From Alphaproteobacteria bacterium (GTDB lineage: Bacteria; Pseudomonadota; Alphaproteobacteria; SHVZ01), in assembly GCA_016869375.1 (NCBI GenBank), contig VGEH01000009.1, positions 1 to 55,807 of the forward strand: 55,807 nt of DNA. The letters run 5' to 3'. A model generated the notes under the pieces. That model searched no databases. It was not told where the DNA came from and worked only from the letters and a program-made list of their open reading frames with translations. Numbering within the stretch: position 1 is the first letter of the stretch; every line of letters begins with the position of its first letter. Both the position numbers and the translations under genes were made by a program. This document shows, one piece after another, positions 16,784 through 30,866 of this stretch.

Positions 16784-19030
16784 ATGACTTCCCAGCCGCT
16801 GCCGGCCGCGCCGCAGCACCCTCCTTACTTGTCGGGGCTCAACGACGCGCAACGGCGCGCGGTCGAGGCGCTGGACGGCCCGGTGCTGGTGCTTGCCGGT
16901 GCCGGGACCGGCAAGACACGCGTGCTGACGACCCGGCTCGCCCATCTGCTTGCGGCCGGCCAGGCGCGCCCCTGGAATATCCTCGCGGTCACCTTCACCA
17001 ACAAGGCGGCGCGCGAGATGCGCGAGCGCGTCGCCAACATCATCGGCCCCTCGGTCGAGCAGGTATGGCTCGGCACCTTCCACTCGCTCTGCACGCGCAT
17101 CCTGCGCAAGCATGCCGAGCTTGTGGGGCTTAAGTCGAACTTCACCATCCTCGACACCGACGACCAAGTGCGTCTTCTGAAGCAGGTGCTGGAGGCCGAG
17201 GGCATCGACGACAAGCGCTGGCCGGCTCGCGTGCTGATGACGGTGATCCAGCGCTGGAAGGACCGTGCGCTGCCGCCGGATAGGATCGGCGCGGCCGAGG
17301 CCGGCGATCTCGCTGGCGGCAAGCTGCCGGCGATCTACGCCACTTACCAGCAGCGGCTGAAGACGCTGAATGCCGCCGATTTCGGCGACCTGCTGATGCA
17401 CACGGTGCAGCTTTTCCAGGCCGATGCGAGCGTGCTGGCGGAGTATCAGCGCCAGTTCCGCTATCTCCTGGTCGATGAGTACCAGGACACCAACGTCGCC
17501 CAATATCTCTGGCTTCGCCTGCTGGCCCAGGGGCGCCACAACATCTGCTGCGTCGGCGACGAGGACCAGTCGATCTATGGCTGGCGCGGCGCCGAGATCG
17601 GCAACATCCTCCGCTTCGAGACGAACTTCCCCGGCGCCAAGGTGATCCGGCTCGAGCAGAACTACCGCTCGACCCCGGCGATCCTCGCCGCCGCCTCGCA
17701 TCTGATCGCGCATAACCGCGACCGCCTCGGCAAGACGCTGTGGACCGAGGCCGAGGCCGGCGACAACGTCAAGGTTATGGCCGTATGGGACGGCGAGGAC
17801 GAGGCGCGGCGCGTCGGCGAGGAGATCGAGTCGCTCCAGCGCAAAGGCCTCAGCCTTGGCGAGATCGCGATCCTGGTCCGTGCCGGGTTCCAGACGCGCG
17901 AGTTCGAGGAGCGCTTCATCACGCTCGGCCTCAACTACCGCGTGATCGGCGGCCAGCGTTTCTACGAACGGCTCGAGATCCGCGACGCGCTGGCCTATCT
18001 CCGCGTCGTCATTCAGCCGGACGACGACCTCGCCTTCGAGCGCATCATCAACACGCCGAAGCGCGGCATCGGCCAGACCACGGTGCAGACCCTGCACCGG
18101 CTGGCGCGGAGCCGCGGCATTCCCCTGCTCGCGGCAGCTTCGGCGATCGTCGCCACCGACGAGCTCAAGCCGGCGGCGCGCCGCTCGATCTCGGGACTGG
18201 TCGAGGACTTCGCGCGCTGGCGCGCCATGGCCAATGGCGTCGGCGCCGCCGATCTGACGCAGACCATTCTGGACGAGTCCGGCTACACCCAGCACTGGCA
18301 ACAGGACAAGTCGGCCGAGGCGCCGGGCCGGCTCGAGAACCTGAAAGAGCTCGTGCGCGCCATCGGCGAGTTCGAGAGCCTGGCCTCGTTCCTTGAGCAT
18401 GTCGCGCTGGTAACCGACACCGACGATGTCGATCCCGAGCAGCAGATCAGTCTGATGACCCTGCACGCGGCAAAGGGTCTCGAGTTCGACACGATCTTTC
18501 TCCCCGGCTGGGAGGAGGGCCTCTTCCCTCATCCGCGCGCGCTGGATGAATCCGGCAATGCGGGGCTGGAGGAGGAGCGACGGCTCGCCTATGTGGGTCT
18601 GACGCGGGCGCGCCGGCGCGCCTTCGTCACCCATGCCGCCAACCGGCGCATCCACGCCATGTGGCAGTCGAGCCTGCCCTCGCGCTTTATCGGCGAGCTG
18701 CCGACGGATGCGATCGAGGTCCAGGCGGAGAGCGGGCTCTTCGGCGGTGCCGGCGTCGGCGGCGGCAATTTCAGCGGCTGGGGTGCCGCCCATGAGTCGC
18801 GCCCTCCGATGCCCTGGATGTCGCAGCCGCGCCGCCAGGCGCCGCTGATCGAGGGCCATGCCGTGGCGATCCCGCCGAAGCGCTCAGGCGCCTTCGCGAC
18901 CGGTACCCGCGTCTTCCACCAGAAATTCGGCTATGGCGTGGTCAAGGGCGTCGACGGCGACAAGCTCGAGATCGAATTCGAGCATTCGGGCATGAAGAAG
19001 GTGATGGACAGCTTCGTTAGCGCCGCCTGA
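16784..19030 (+). CDS. uvrD: UvrD/PcrA-type superfamily 1 DNA helicase
   Basis: The 748-residue helicase has all main SF1A motifs: LNDAQRRAVEAL at the start (Q motif and I region), Walker A GAGTGKT (39-45), LAVTFTNKAAREM (motif Ia), LLVDEYQDTN (motif II), DEDQSIYGWRGAE (motif III), LEQNYRST (motif IV) and MTLHAAKGLEF followed by VGLTRARRRA (motifs V and VI). The C-terminal segment FHQKFGYGVVKGVDGDKLEIEF is the Tudor-like domain of PcrA/UvrD that contacts RNA polymerase. It unwinds 3'-5' in nucleotide excision and mismatch repair. ATG 16784 immediately precedes the conserved start. Confidence 0.93.
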   Translation: MTSQPLPAAPQHPPYLSGLNDAQRRAVEALDGPVLVLAGAGTGKTRVLTTRLAHLLAAGQARPWNILAVTFTNKAAREMRERVANIIGPSVEQVWLGTFHSLCTRILRKHAELVGLKSNFTILDTDDQVRLLKQVLEAEGIDDKRWPARVLMTVIQRWKDRALPPDRIGAAEAGDLAGGKLPAIYATYQQRLKTLNAADFGDLLMHTVQLFQADASVLAEYQRQFRYLLVDEYQDTNVAQYLWLRLLAQGRHNICCVGDEDQSIYGWRGAEIGNILRFETNFPGAKVIRLEQNYRSTPAILAAASHLIAHNRDRLGKTLWTEAEAGDNVKVMAVWDGEDEARRVGEEIESLQRKGLSLGEIAILVRAGFQTREFEERFITLGLNYRVIGGQRFYERLEIRDALAYLRVVIQPDDDLAFERIINTPKRGIGQTTVQTLHRLARSRGIPLLAAASAIVATDELKPAARRSISGLVEDFARWRAMANGVGAADLTQTILDESGYTQHWQQDKSAEAPGRLENLKELVRAIGEFESLASFLEHVALVTDTDDVDPEQQISLMTLHAAKGLEFDTIFLPGWEEGLFPHPRALDESGNAGLEEERRLAYVGLTRARRRAFVTHAANRRIHAMWQSSLPSRFIGELPTDAIEVQAESGLFGGAGVGGGNFSGWGAAHESRPPMPWMSQPRRQAPLIEGHAVAIPPKRSGAFATGTRVFHQKFGYGVVKGVDGDKLEIEFEHSGMKKVMDSFVSAA

Positions 19031-19041
19031 GTGGCAAATTC

Positions 19042-19071
19042 TGCGACGTCGCGTCGCATATGATGTTTTTT
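19042..19071 (+). terminator. Candidate intrinsic terminator or operator dyad after uvrD
   Basis: A perfect 7-bp dyad (TGCGACG, loop TCG, CGTCGCA) lies at 19042-19058, followed after seven bases by a run of six T (19066-19071). The gap between stem and T-run is long for a strong terminator, so the dyad may instead be a protein-binding site for the XRE regulator encoded 65 bases downstream. Confidence 0.4.
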
Positions 19072-19103
19072 GCGTCAATATTACTGTTTTGAGCGTCTAT
19101 TTT
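19072..19103 (+). promoter_or_regulatory. AT-rich control region with two GCGTCWATWTT repeats before the XRE/SulP genes
   Basis: GCGTCAATATT at 19072-19082 recurs as GCGTCTATTTT at 19093-19103, 21 bases (two helix turns) apart on the same DNA face. The stretch is markedly AT-rich against its surroundings and is the only room for a promoter of the xre-sulP pair. No confident -35/-10 pair was found. Autoregulation by the XRE protein is an inference. Confidence 0.35.
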
Positions 19104-19135
19104 GAGGTTCTAGGCCTTAGCCGCCGAGGCGCTCC

Positions 19136-19408
19136 ATGATCACGGCCGCACAAATGCGGGCTGCCCGCGCCCTGCTTGGAATCGATCAGCGCGCGCTCGC
19201 GGAGATGTCCGGCGTGTCCTTGCCGACCATCCAGCGCATGGAGGCGAGCGAGGGCAATGTGCGGGGCGTCGTCGAGACCCTGACCAAGGTGGTCGAGGCG
19301 CTGAACGCCGCTGGCATCGAGCTCATCGGCGATCATGCCGCCAGCGGCGGCGGCGGGCGCGGCGTGAGGTTCCGGCAGCCGGCGGTTCCCGGAAGGGACC
19401 AGCGATGA
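19136..19408 (+). CDS. XRE-family helix-turn-helix regulator
   Basis: The 90-residue protein is a minimal Cro/CI-type helix-turn-helix: MRAARALLGIDQRALAEMSG is helix 1-2 and VSLPTIQRMEASEG the recognition helix. A Gly-rich basic tail (GGGGRGVRF) follows. Its stop overlaps the start of the SulP gene (ATGA), so the two are coupled and the regulator probably controls the transporter and itself. The effector is unknown. Confidence 0.88.
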   Translation: MITAAQMRAARALLGIDQRALAEMSGVSLPTIQRMEASEGNVRGVVETLTKVVEALNAAGIELIGDHAASGGGGRGVRFRQPAVPGRDQR

Positions 19409-21138
19409 CATCCCCGCCGATCCCTGCCAGCTTTGCCGAGCTGTTCACTCCGAAGCTGGTCACCATCCTCAGGGAGCGCTACGGCCTCGACGAGCTGCGC
19501 GCCGATGCACTTGCCGGCCTCACTGTCGCGATCGTAGCGCTGCCGCTCTCGATGGCGATCGCCATCGCCTCCGGCGTCACGCCGGACAAAGGCCTCTACA
19601 CTGCCATTGTCGGCGGCTTCATCGTCTCGGCGCTGGGCGGAAGCCGTTTCCAGATCGGCGGGCCGGCCGGCGCCTTCATCGTGCTGGTGGCCGCGACGGT
19701 CGAACGTCACGGCGTCGACGGCCTCGCGCTGGCGACGCTGATCTCCGGGATGATCCTGCTTGCGGTCGGCTGGCTCCGCCTCGGCACCTACATCAAGTAC
19801 ATTCCCTATCCGGTCACGATCGGCTTTACGGCCGGCATTGCGGTGATCATCTTCGCGAGCCAGGTCAGAGACCTCTTCGGCCTCACGCTCGCCGGCAAGG
19901 AGCCCGGGCCGCTTCTTCCCAAGCTCGTCGAGCTGGGAGGGGCGATCAGCACGATCAGCCCCGCCGCGCTTGGCATCTCCCTGCTCTCGATCGCCGTCAT
20001 CGTTGTGTTCCGGCGCTATCGCCCGCATTGGCCGGGCCTTCTGATCGCGGTCGCGGTGGGTGCCGTGCTAGCTTGGCTGCTCGACCTTCCGATCGAAACC
20101 ATCGGCAGCCGTTTCGGCGGGATTCCGCAGATGCTGCCGACGCCGGGGCTGCCGCCGATCTCGCTCGAGAAGGTCCAGGCCGTCCTGCCGGATTCTCTTG
20201 CCTTCGCGCTTCTCGGTGCGATCGAGAGCCTGCTTTCGGCGGTGGTCGCCGACAGCATGACAGGGCGCCGGCATCGCTCGAACTGCGAGCTCGTCGCGCA
20301 AGGGGCGGCGAACATCGGCTCGGCGCTGTTCGGCGGCATCTGCGTCACGGGCACGATCGCGCGCACCGCAACCAATGTTCGCGCCGGCTCGCGGGGGCCG
20401 GTCTCCGGCATGCTGCACGCGGTGTTCCTTCTGGGCTTCATGCTCGTGGCGGCGCCTCTGGCGAGCTACATCCCGCTGTCTGCGCTTGCCGCCGTACTCG
20501 CCGTGGTCGCGTGGAACATGGCTGAGAAGCACGAATTCATGACGCTGCTGCGCGCCTCGCGCGGCGACGCGGTGATACTGCTCGCAACGTTTCTCTTGAC
20601 GATCTTCCGCGACCTGACGGAGGGCATCGTCGTCGGCTTCGCGCTCGGCACGCTGCTGTTCATGCATCGCATGGCGCATGCGGTCGAGGTCGAGAGCGTG
20701 CGGCCGATGGCGGATGACGACGTCTCGGACGCGGAGAGGATGCCGGGCCGGCGGCCCTACGATGCCGCGGCGGCGACCGACCGCGACGTCGTCGTCTATC
20801 GCATCACCGGCGCCTTCTTCTTCGGCGCCGCCGCCTCGGTCGCCAATGTGCTCGATCGGATCGCCGAGCATCCGAAGGCCTATGTCATCGACTTCTCGGC
20901 CGTACCGGTCCTCGATTCCACCGCCGCGGCGACCATCGACGGGTTCGTCCGGAAGGCGCACCGCCATGGTGCCTTGGTTGTGATCGCCGGCGCGCGTGCG
21001 GCGGTCCGCCGCGTCCTGCTCATGCATGGCGTCAGGCCGGCGCGCGTGCGCTTCAAGGCGAGGCTCGAAGAGGCCATCGCGCTGGCGCATCGGGCGACGG
21101 GATCTCAGCCGACAGGTGCGCCATCGGCAGCTCCCTGA
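19405..21138 (+). CDS. SulP-family anion transporter with STAS domain
   Basis: The 577-residue protein has the SulP architecture. It opens with LRADALAGLTVAIVALPLSMAIA, the conserved first membrane helix, and GLYTAIVGGFIVSALGGSRFQIGGPAGAF is the substrate-site region. About eleven or more helices run to residue 425, and a C-terminal cytosolic STAS domain (about 455-560) contains VIDFSAVPVLDSTAAATIDG, with the Ser-Thr typical of STAS loops. It moves sulfate, bicarbonate or another anion across the inner membrane. No carbonic anhydrase or cys gene adjoins, so the anion is not decided. It is translationally coupled to the XRE regulator. Confidence 0.92.
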   Translation: MTSPPIPASFAELFTPKLVTILRERYGLDELRADALAGLTVAIVALPLSMAIAIASGVTPDKGLYTAIVGGFIVSALGGSRFQIGGPAGAFIVLVAATVERHGVDGLALATLISGMILLAVGWLRLGTYIKYIPYPVTIGFTAGIAVIIFASQVRDLFGLTLAGKEPGPLLPKLVELGGAISTISPAALGISLLSIAVIVVFRRYRPHWPGLLIAVAVGAVLAWLLDLPIETIGSRFGGIPQMLPTPGLPPISLEKVQAVLPDSLAFALLGAIESLLSAVVADSMTGRRHRSNCELVAQGAANIGSALFGGICVTGTIARTATNVRAGSRGPVSGMLHAVFLLGFMLVAAPLASYIPLSALAAVLAVVAWNMAEKHEFMTLLRASRGDAVILLATFLLTIFRDLTEGIVVGFALGTLLFMHRMAHAVEVESVRPMADDDVSDAERMPGRRPYDAAAATDRDVVVYRITGAFFFGAAASVANVLDRIAEHPKAYVIDFSAVPVLDSTAAATIDGFVRKAHRHGALVVIAGARAAVRRVLLMHGVRPARVRFKARLEEAIALAHRATGSQPTGAPSAAP

Positions 21139-21144
21139 TCGCGT

Positions 21145-24920
<3,776 letters not shown>

Positions 24921-24986
24921 GGGCGGGCGGAGCGTGCCAAAGCCGTAGCCAAGTGGCAAATCACGCCCGCCACGACGAGGTCGACG

Positions 24987-25781
24987 CTAGAACAGCGAGC
25001 CGAAGGTGCGGCCGAACCAGCCCTTGCTGTCGGAGGCGACGCCCTGGCCCTGCACCAGCGCATAGGCATCGCGGTACCAGTCGCTGCCAGGGTAGTTGTG
25101 GCCGAGCACGGCGGCGGCGGCCTGCGCCTCGTCGCGGATGCCGAGCGCCAGATAGGCCTCCGTAAGGCGTAGCAACGCTTCCGGCACCTGCTCGGTCGTC
25201 TGGTAGTTGTCGACCACACGGCGGAAGCGATTGATCGCGGCGAGGTACTGGCCGAGTCGAAGATAGTAACGCCCGATCTCCATGTCCTTGCCCGCGAGAT
25301 GGTTGCGGGTCAGGTCGATCTTGAGAGCCGCGTCGCGCGCGTAGCGCGAGTCGGGGAAGCGTCGAACCACCTCGTCGAGCGCCTTGAGCGCGCGGTCGGT
25401 GATCTCCTGGTCGCGGCCGACATCGGCGATCTGCTCGTAGTAGCTGAGGCCCTTCAGATAGTAGGCGTAGGGCGCATCGCGGTTGCTCGGGTGGAGCTCG
25501 ATGAACTGGTCGATCGCCTGGATCGCTTCGTCGTACTTGTTTGCCTGGTAGAAGGAGAAGCCGGCCATCAGCTGGGCCTTGGTCGCCCAGGCGGAGTAGG
25601 GGTGCTGCCGCTCGACCTCCTCGAACTCCCGGGCGGCCCTCAAGTAGAGGCGTTCTTCCAGCGAGTTCAGGGCTGTGTTGTAGAGATCCTCGACCGGCTT
25701 CTCGACGTAGGCGGGGGCCTTCTCCGCGCAGGCGGCGAGAAGAAGCATCAGAACGGGCACAAAGAATCGGAGGGAACCCAT
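24987..25781 (-). CDS. bamD: Outer-membrane assembly lipoprotein BamD
   Basis: The 264-residue protein has a lipoprotein signal with lipobox LLAAC (lipidated C18) followed by TPR hairpins (KPVEDLYNTALNSLEERLY, KAQLMAGFSFYQANKYDEAI, PEALLRLTEAYLALG). BamD anchors in the inner leaflet of the outer membrane and helps BamA insert beta-barrel proteins. Length matches the family (about 240-290). ATG 25781 opens the signal peptide. It lies 40 bases after lpxC; lpxC-bamD-recN-ligA after ftsZ is a common alphaproteobacterial order. Confidence 0.95.
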   Translation of the reverse strand: MGSLRFFVPVLMLLLAACAEKAPAYVEKPVEDLYNTALNSLEERLYLRAAREFEEVERQHPYSAWATKAQLMAGFSFYQANKYDEAIQAIDQFIELHPSNRDAPYAYYLKGLSYYEQIADVGRDQEITDRALKALDEVVRRFPDSRYARDAALKIDLTRNHLAGKDMEIGRYYLRLGQYLAAINRFRRVVDNYQTTEQVPEALLRLTEAYLALGIRDEAQAAAAVLGHNYPGSDWYRDAYALVQGQGVASDSKGWFGRTFGSLF

Positions 25782-25821
25782 GGCGCCTATATACCGACGC
25801 CGGCGCGGGCTGTCAGCCGCC

Positions 25822-26811
25822 TCAGGCGGTGGCCGCGAACCGGCCGTCGATCGCGGGGACGACAGCCGGAAGGTCGACCCAACGCCAGGCGGCTGGATCG
25901 GAGAAGAGCTGGACCAGCGCCGCGTGGTGCAGATGATGGCCCGAGCGGTGGCCGTGGAAGCGGCCGAGCAAGGGACCGCCGGCGAGGTAGAGGTCGCCGA
26001 CCGCGTCCAGCATCTTGTGACGGACGAACTCGTCGTCGTATCGGAGCCCACCCTCGTTCATGACGCCGTCGGCGGTCACCACCACGGCGTTGTCGAGGGA
26101 GCCGCCGCGGGCGAGGCCGGCGGCGCGCAGCTTGTCGAAATCGTGCAGGAAGCCGAAGGTGCGGGCGCGGCTGATCTCGGACTTGAAGGTGCCGTTGGCG
26201 AGGCGGACCTCGCCCTTCTGATGGCCGATCACCGGGCTGTCGAAATCGATATCGAAGCTGATCGTGGTCACCGAGGCCGGCGCCAAGCGCACGAAGCAGT
26301 CAGTGGTGCCGACTTCGACTTCCTTGAGGATCTTCATCGCGCGCCGCGCGACCGGCTGCTCGACGACACCGGCGCACTCGATCAGAAACATGAAGGGCGC
26401 CGAGCTGCCGTCCATGACCGGAACCTCCGGCCCGTCGAGCTCGACGATCGCATTGTCGATCTCGGAGCCGGCCAGCGCCGCCATCAAATGCTCGACCGTG
26501 GCGACGAAGGGGCCGCCGGGGAGGCCGATGCGCGTGCAGAGGCGGGTCTCGACGACGTTGCGCCAGCTGGCAGCAATGTCGACCGGACGATCACCGTCGG
26601 TGCGGCGGAAGACGATACCGCTATCCGCTTCCGCCGGCTTCAGGACCATCTCGACCTTGGCGCCCGAATGGAGCCCGATGCCGGCGCAGCGGATCGGCGA
26701 CTTGAGCGTGCGCTGCAGCATGACGTCGCTACGACCGGTCACGCGCCTTGCCATGGCACGGGCGGGAGGCAGGTCGAGCTTGGGCCGGGGATCGTTGAGG
26801 GCGGTCGTCAT
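25822..26811 (-). CDS. lpxC: UDP-3-O-acyl-N-acetylglucosamine deacetylase
   Basis: LpxC is the zinc enzyme of the committed step of lipid A synthesis. The core begins QRTLKSPIRCAGIGLHSG, with zinc ligands in TVEHLMAAL (H108) and in the late RHKMLDAVGDLYL (His and Asp); the C-terminal GHRSGHHLHHAAL carries the catalytic His cluster. The 329 residues counted here include about 30 residues before the usual family start. ATG 26811 is used; GTG 26823 has an AAGG site five bases upstream, and ATG 26721 would give the family's usual N-terminus. It sits after the ftsZ terminator, so it probably has its own promoter. Confidence 0.95.
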   Translation of the reverse strand: MTTALNDPRPKLDLPPARAMARRVTGRSDVMLQRTLKSPIRCAGIGLHSGAKVEMVLKPAEADSGIVFRRTDGDRPVDIAASWRNVVETRLCTRIGLPGGPFVATVEHLMAALAGSEIDNAIVELDGPEVPVMDGSSAPFMFLIECAGVVEQPVARRAMKILKEVEVGTTDCFVRLAPASVTTISFDIDFDSPVIGHQKGEVRLANGTFKSEISRARTFGFLHDFDKLRAAGLARGGSLDNAVVVTADGVMNEGGLRYDDEFVRHKMLDAVGDLYLAGGPLLGRFHGHRSGHHLHHAALVQLFSDPAAWRWVDLPAVVPAIDGRFAATA

Positions 26812-26823
26812 CCGTAGTGTCAC

Positions 26824-26910
26824 TTAGACCTTATCCCCGGGGGTGTCACTTCACCTTTTATTACCGAGTGTTACCAGGGATCCAGGAAATAGATTAGTCA
26901 GATCAAATGC
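26824..26910 (-). promoter_or_regulatory. lpxC leader and probable promoter region
   Basis: This AT-richer stretch lies between the ftsZ terminator and lpxC. It holds short repeats (GGTAACACTCGGTAA on the minus strand and a GGTG-N6-CACC dyad) and is the only place where a promoter for lpxC and the genes beyond could sit if termination after ftsZ is efficient. I could not pick a convincing -35/-10 pair. Confidence 0.3.
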
Positions 26911-26953
26911 TTAAAAGAAAAAAGGGACCCCGTCCGCAGGCTGCGGACGGGGT
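26911..26953 (-). terminator. Intrinsic terminator after ftsZ
   Basis: On the minus strand an 11-bp GC-rich stem (arms 26943-26953 and 26927-26937, loop of five bases 26938-26942) is followed by a T-rich run (CCCTTTTTTCTTTTAA, 26909-26926). It begins 20 bases after the ftsZ stop. This is a textbook rho-independent terminator and separates the dcw genes from lpxC. Confidence 0.9.
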
Positions 26954-26972
26954 TCGGGAAGGAAGCGTTACG

Positions 26973-28655
<1,683 letters not shown>

Positions 28656-28733
28656 TGCTTCCACTCCCGTATCCAGTCCTGGGGGTAACGTGGGACGACG
28701 CGCGGCCTTTGTGGTTGAGACTTCCGGGCCGCA

Positions 28734-29999
28734 TCAGAAGTTCTCTTTGAGCCAGCTGCCGATCCGGCCGAAGAGGCCGGACGACGGCGGGCGCATGAGC
28801 GGAGCATGACCGTGCCTGGCGGCATCGGTCGGACCGGCGACGGCATAGGCGACGAGGCCGGTCGAGGTGGCGAAGGCAGGGTTGCTCGCAGCTTCGGGCA
28901 GCCCTGAGATCCTCAGCGGGCGGCCGAGCCGCACCTGCTTGTCGAGGATGATGCCGGCGAGCTCGCGCACGCCCTGAAGCTGGCTGGCGCCGCCGGTGAG
29001 CACGACGCGGCGGCCGACGAGCTTGTCGAAGCCGGAGGATTCGAGCCGGGCGCGGACGACCTCGAAGGTCTCCTCGAGCCTGGGCTGGATGATCTGGTTC
29101 AGGAACGACTTCGGCACGTGGTTAGGCGCTCCGCGCCTTTCCTCGCCGACCAGAGGCACGTCGATCAGCTCGCGCTCGTCGATGGCCCCGGACGTGGCGC
29201 AGCCATGCAGCGTCTTCAGCCGCTCGGCCTCGTTGAGCGGCGTCGAGAGACCGCGGGCGATGTCGGAAGTCACGTGGTTGCCGCCGATGGGCGCCACGTC
29301 GGTATGAACGACGGCGCCGTCGAAGAAGACGGCGAGCGACGTCGTGCCGCCGCCCATGTCGATCAGCGTGACGCCCAGGTCCATCTCGTCCTCGACCAGG
29401 GTCGAGAGCCCGGAGGCGTAGGGCGAGACGACCATGTCCTCGATGTCGAGATGGCAGCGCTGCACCACGGTCGAGAGATTGCGGAGCGCGCTCGACGCCG
29501 CCGTGACCGTGTGCATCGAGGCGCCGAGACGGTCGCCGAACATGCCGCGCGGATCGCGGATGCCGCGGCTGCCGTCGATGGCGAAGCCGACGGGGATCGA
29601 GTGGATCAGGTCACGATCGGCATGGCCGTTGGTGCGCGGCTGGCGGCCCTGGTCGAGCACGCGGCGGATATCGGTGTCGTTGACCTCGTGGCCGGCGATG
29701 GCGACCTCGACCGCGATCGTCTCGGAGACCGGGGCACCAGCCGAGCAGTTGACGATGACCTTGGCGATGGTCTCGCCCGCCATTTTCTCGGCGGCGTTGA
29801 CCGCGGCGAGGATCGAGGCCTCGGCATCGTCCATGCCGGTGATCGCGCCCGAGCGCACGCCCTTGGCGACGACATGGCCGAGCCCCGCGATCCGCGGCGA
29901 GCCGCCCTCTGTGCGAGCGATCACGCAGCACACCTTGCTCGAGCCGATATCGAGCGCGGCGATGGTGCCGGTGCGGGTCTTGCCGTTGGCTTTGGCCAT
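28734..29999 (-). CDS. ftsA: Cell division actin-like protein FtsA
   Basis: The 421-residue protein tethers FtsZ to the inner membrane. It has the actin-fold phosphate-1 motif ALDIGSSKVC, the phosphate-2 motif LIDMGGGTTSLAVF, an adenosine motif RVVLTGGASQLQG, and the 1C-type domain between. The C-terminal SGLFGRIGSWLKENF is the amphipathic membrane-targeting helix. Length and order match the family. It lies 24 bases after ftsQ and 78 before ftsZ. Confidence 0.97.
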   Translation of the reverse strand: MAKANGKTRTGTIAALDIGSSKVCCVIARTEGGSPRIAGLGHVVAKGVRSGAITGMDDAEASILAAVNAAEKMAGETIAKVIVNCSAGAPVSETIAVEVAIAGHEVNDTDIRRVLDQGRQPRTNGHADRDLIHSIPVGFAIDGSRGIRDPRGMFGDRLGASMHTVTAASSALRNLSTVVQRCHLDIEDMVVSPYASGLSTLVEDEMDLGVTLIDMGGGTTSLAVFFDGAVVHTDVAPIGGNHVTSDIARGLSTPLNEAERLKTLHGCATSGAIDERELIDVPLVGEERRGAPNHVPKSFLNQIIQPRLEETFEVVRARLESSGFDKLVGRRVVLTGGASQLQGVRELAGIILDKQVRLGRPLRISGLPEAASNPAFATSTGLVAYAVAGPTDAARHGHAPLMRPPSSGLFGRIGSWLKENF

Positions 30000-30023
30000 G
30001 TCCTTAAGTCCGCGCCCCTTTGC

Positions 30024-30866
30024 TCAAGTCTGCTTCGGCGAGCCCTTGCGCTTCGTCTGGTCCGGGTTGACCCGGATGACGAAGCGGTCGGGAAGGCGGA
30101 GATCGATGGTGACGACGTCGCGGCCGAGCACCTTCTGCTCACGCTCGAGCACCGCCAGCTGTGCCCAGGCCGCGGCGATGTCGTTCTCGGGGAGGCGGAC
30201 GTCGATGCCGTTGTCCATCTGCAGATTCCAGCGCCGCTCGCCGACGCGGATCGCGGCGTTGACCCGGCGCTCGAGCTGCGGCTCGGTCGAAAGCAACGCC
30301 AGCAGCTCCGGCGCGCCCTTCGGCGCGTCGTCGCCGACCAGCGTAACCAGGTGGCGGAAGCGGTCGAGCCCGGAACGGAGGACGATCGCCCCCTCGCGAT
30401 CGACCAGCACGAGCTTGCCGTTGCGCTGCCAGAGCGCCATCGGCACGCGCTCCTCGATGGCGATGGCGATGACGCCCGGAAGACGGCGCTCGACCCGGGC
30501 GTCGCGCACCCAGGAGAGTCGCTTCAGGCGCTGGCGCACGGCTTCGGGATCGACGGAGAGGATCGGCGTGCCGCGCTGCACGTCGATCGCGGCCAGCATG
30601 TCGGCGGCCGCGGTCTCGCTACGGCCGGTGACGGTCACGTCCTGCACCGAAAGACCGAGATCGGCGGTCATGAAGAGGACCCCGCGGCTCAGGCGCTCGG
30701 CAGCGGCGCCGATCGTGCCAGCGCGCCAGACCTCGAACGCGCCATAGCCCCCGGCACCGAGGACGGCAGCGGCAGCGAGCCCGAGTGCCGCGGGTCGGAG
30801 CCATTTCGGCCACGAGCGACGGCGGCGCGGACGCCGCTTGTCGGAATCGCTGATCAGGAATCGCAT
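30024..30866 (-). CDS. ftsQ: Cell division protein FtsQ
   Basis: The 280-residue bitopic protein has a basic cytosolic N-terminus (RRPRRRRSWPKW), one membrane helix (about residues 28-46), a POTRA domain beginning VQDVTVTGRSETAAADML, and a beta domain. It links the early and late divisome by binding FtsB/FtsL in the periplasm. Its start lies 13 bases inside ddl, a coupling often seen in dcw clusters. Confidence 0.94.
   Translation of the reverse strand: MRFLISDSDKRRPRRRRSWPKWLRPAALGLAAAAVLGAGGYGAFEVWRAGTIGAAAERLSRGVLFMTADLGLSVQDVTVTGRSETAAADMLAAIDVQRGTPILSVDPEAVRQRLKRLSWVRDARVERRLPGVIAIAIEERVPMALWQRNGKLVLVDREGAIVLRSGLDRFRHLVTLVGDDAPKGAPELLALLSTEPQLERRVNAAIRVGERRWNLQMDNGIDVRLPENDIAAAWAQLAVLEREQKVLGRDVVTIDLRLPDRFVIRVNPDQTKRKGSPKQT

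Noticed and set aside
26824-26910. A defined -35/-10 pair for lpxC
   Set aside because: Several AT-rich hexamers exist, but none has both acceptable boxes and 16-18 base spacing.
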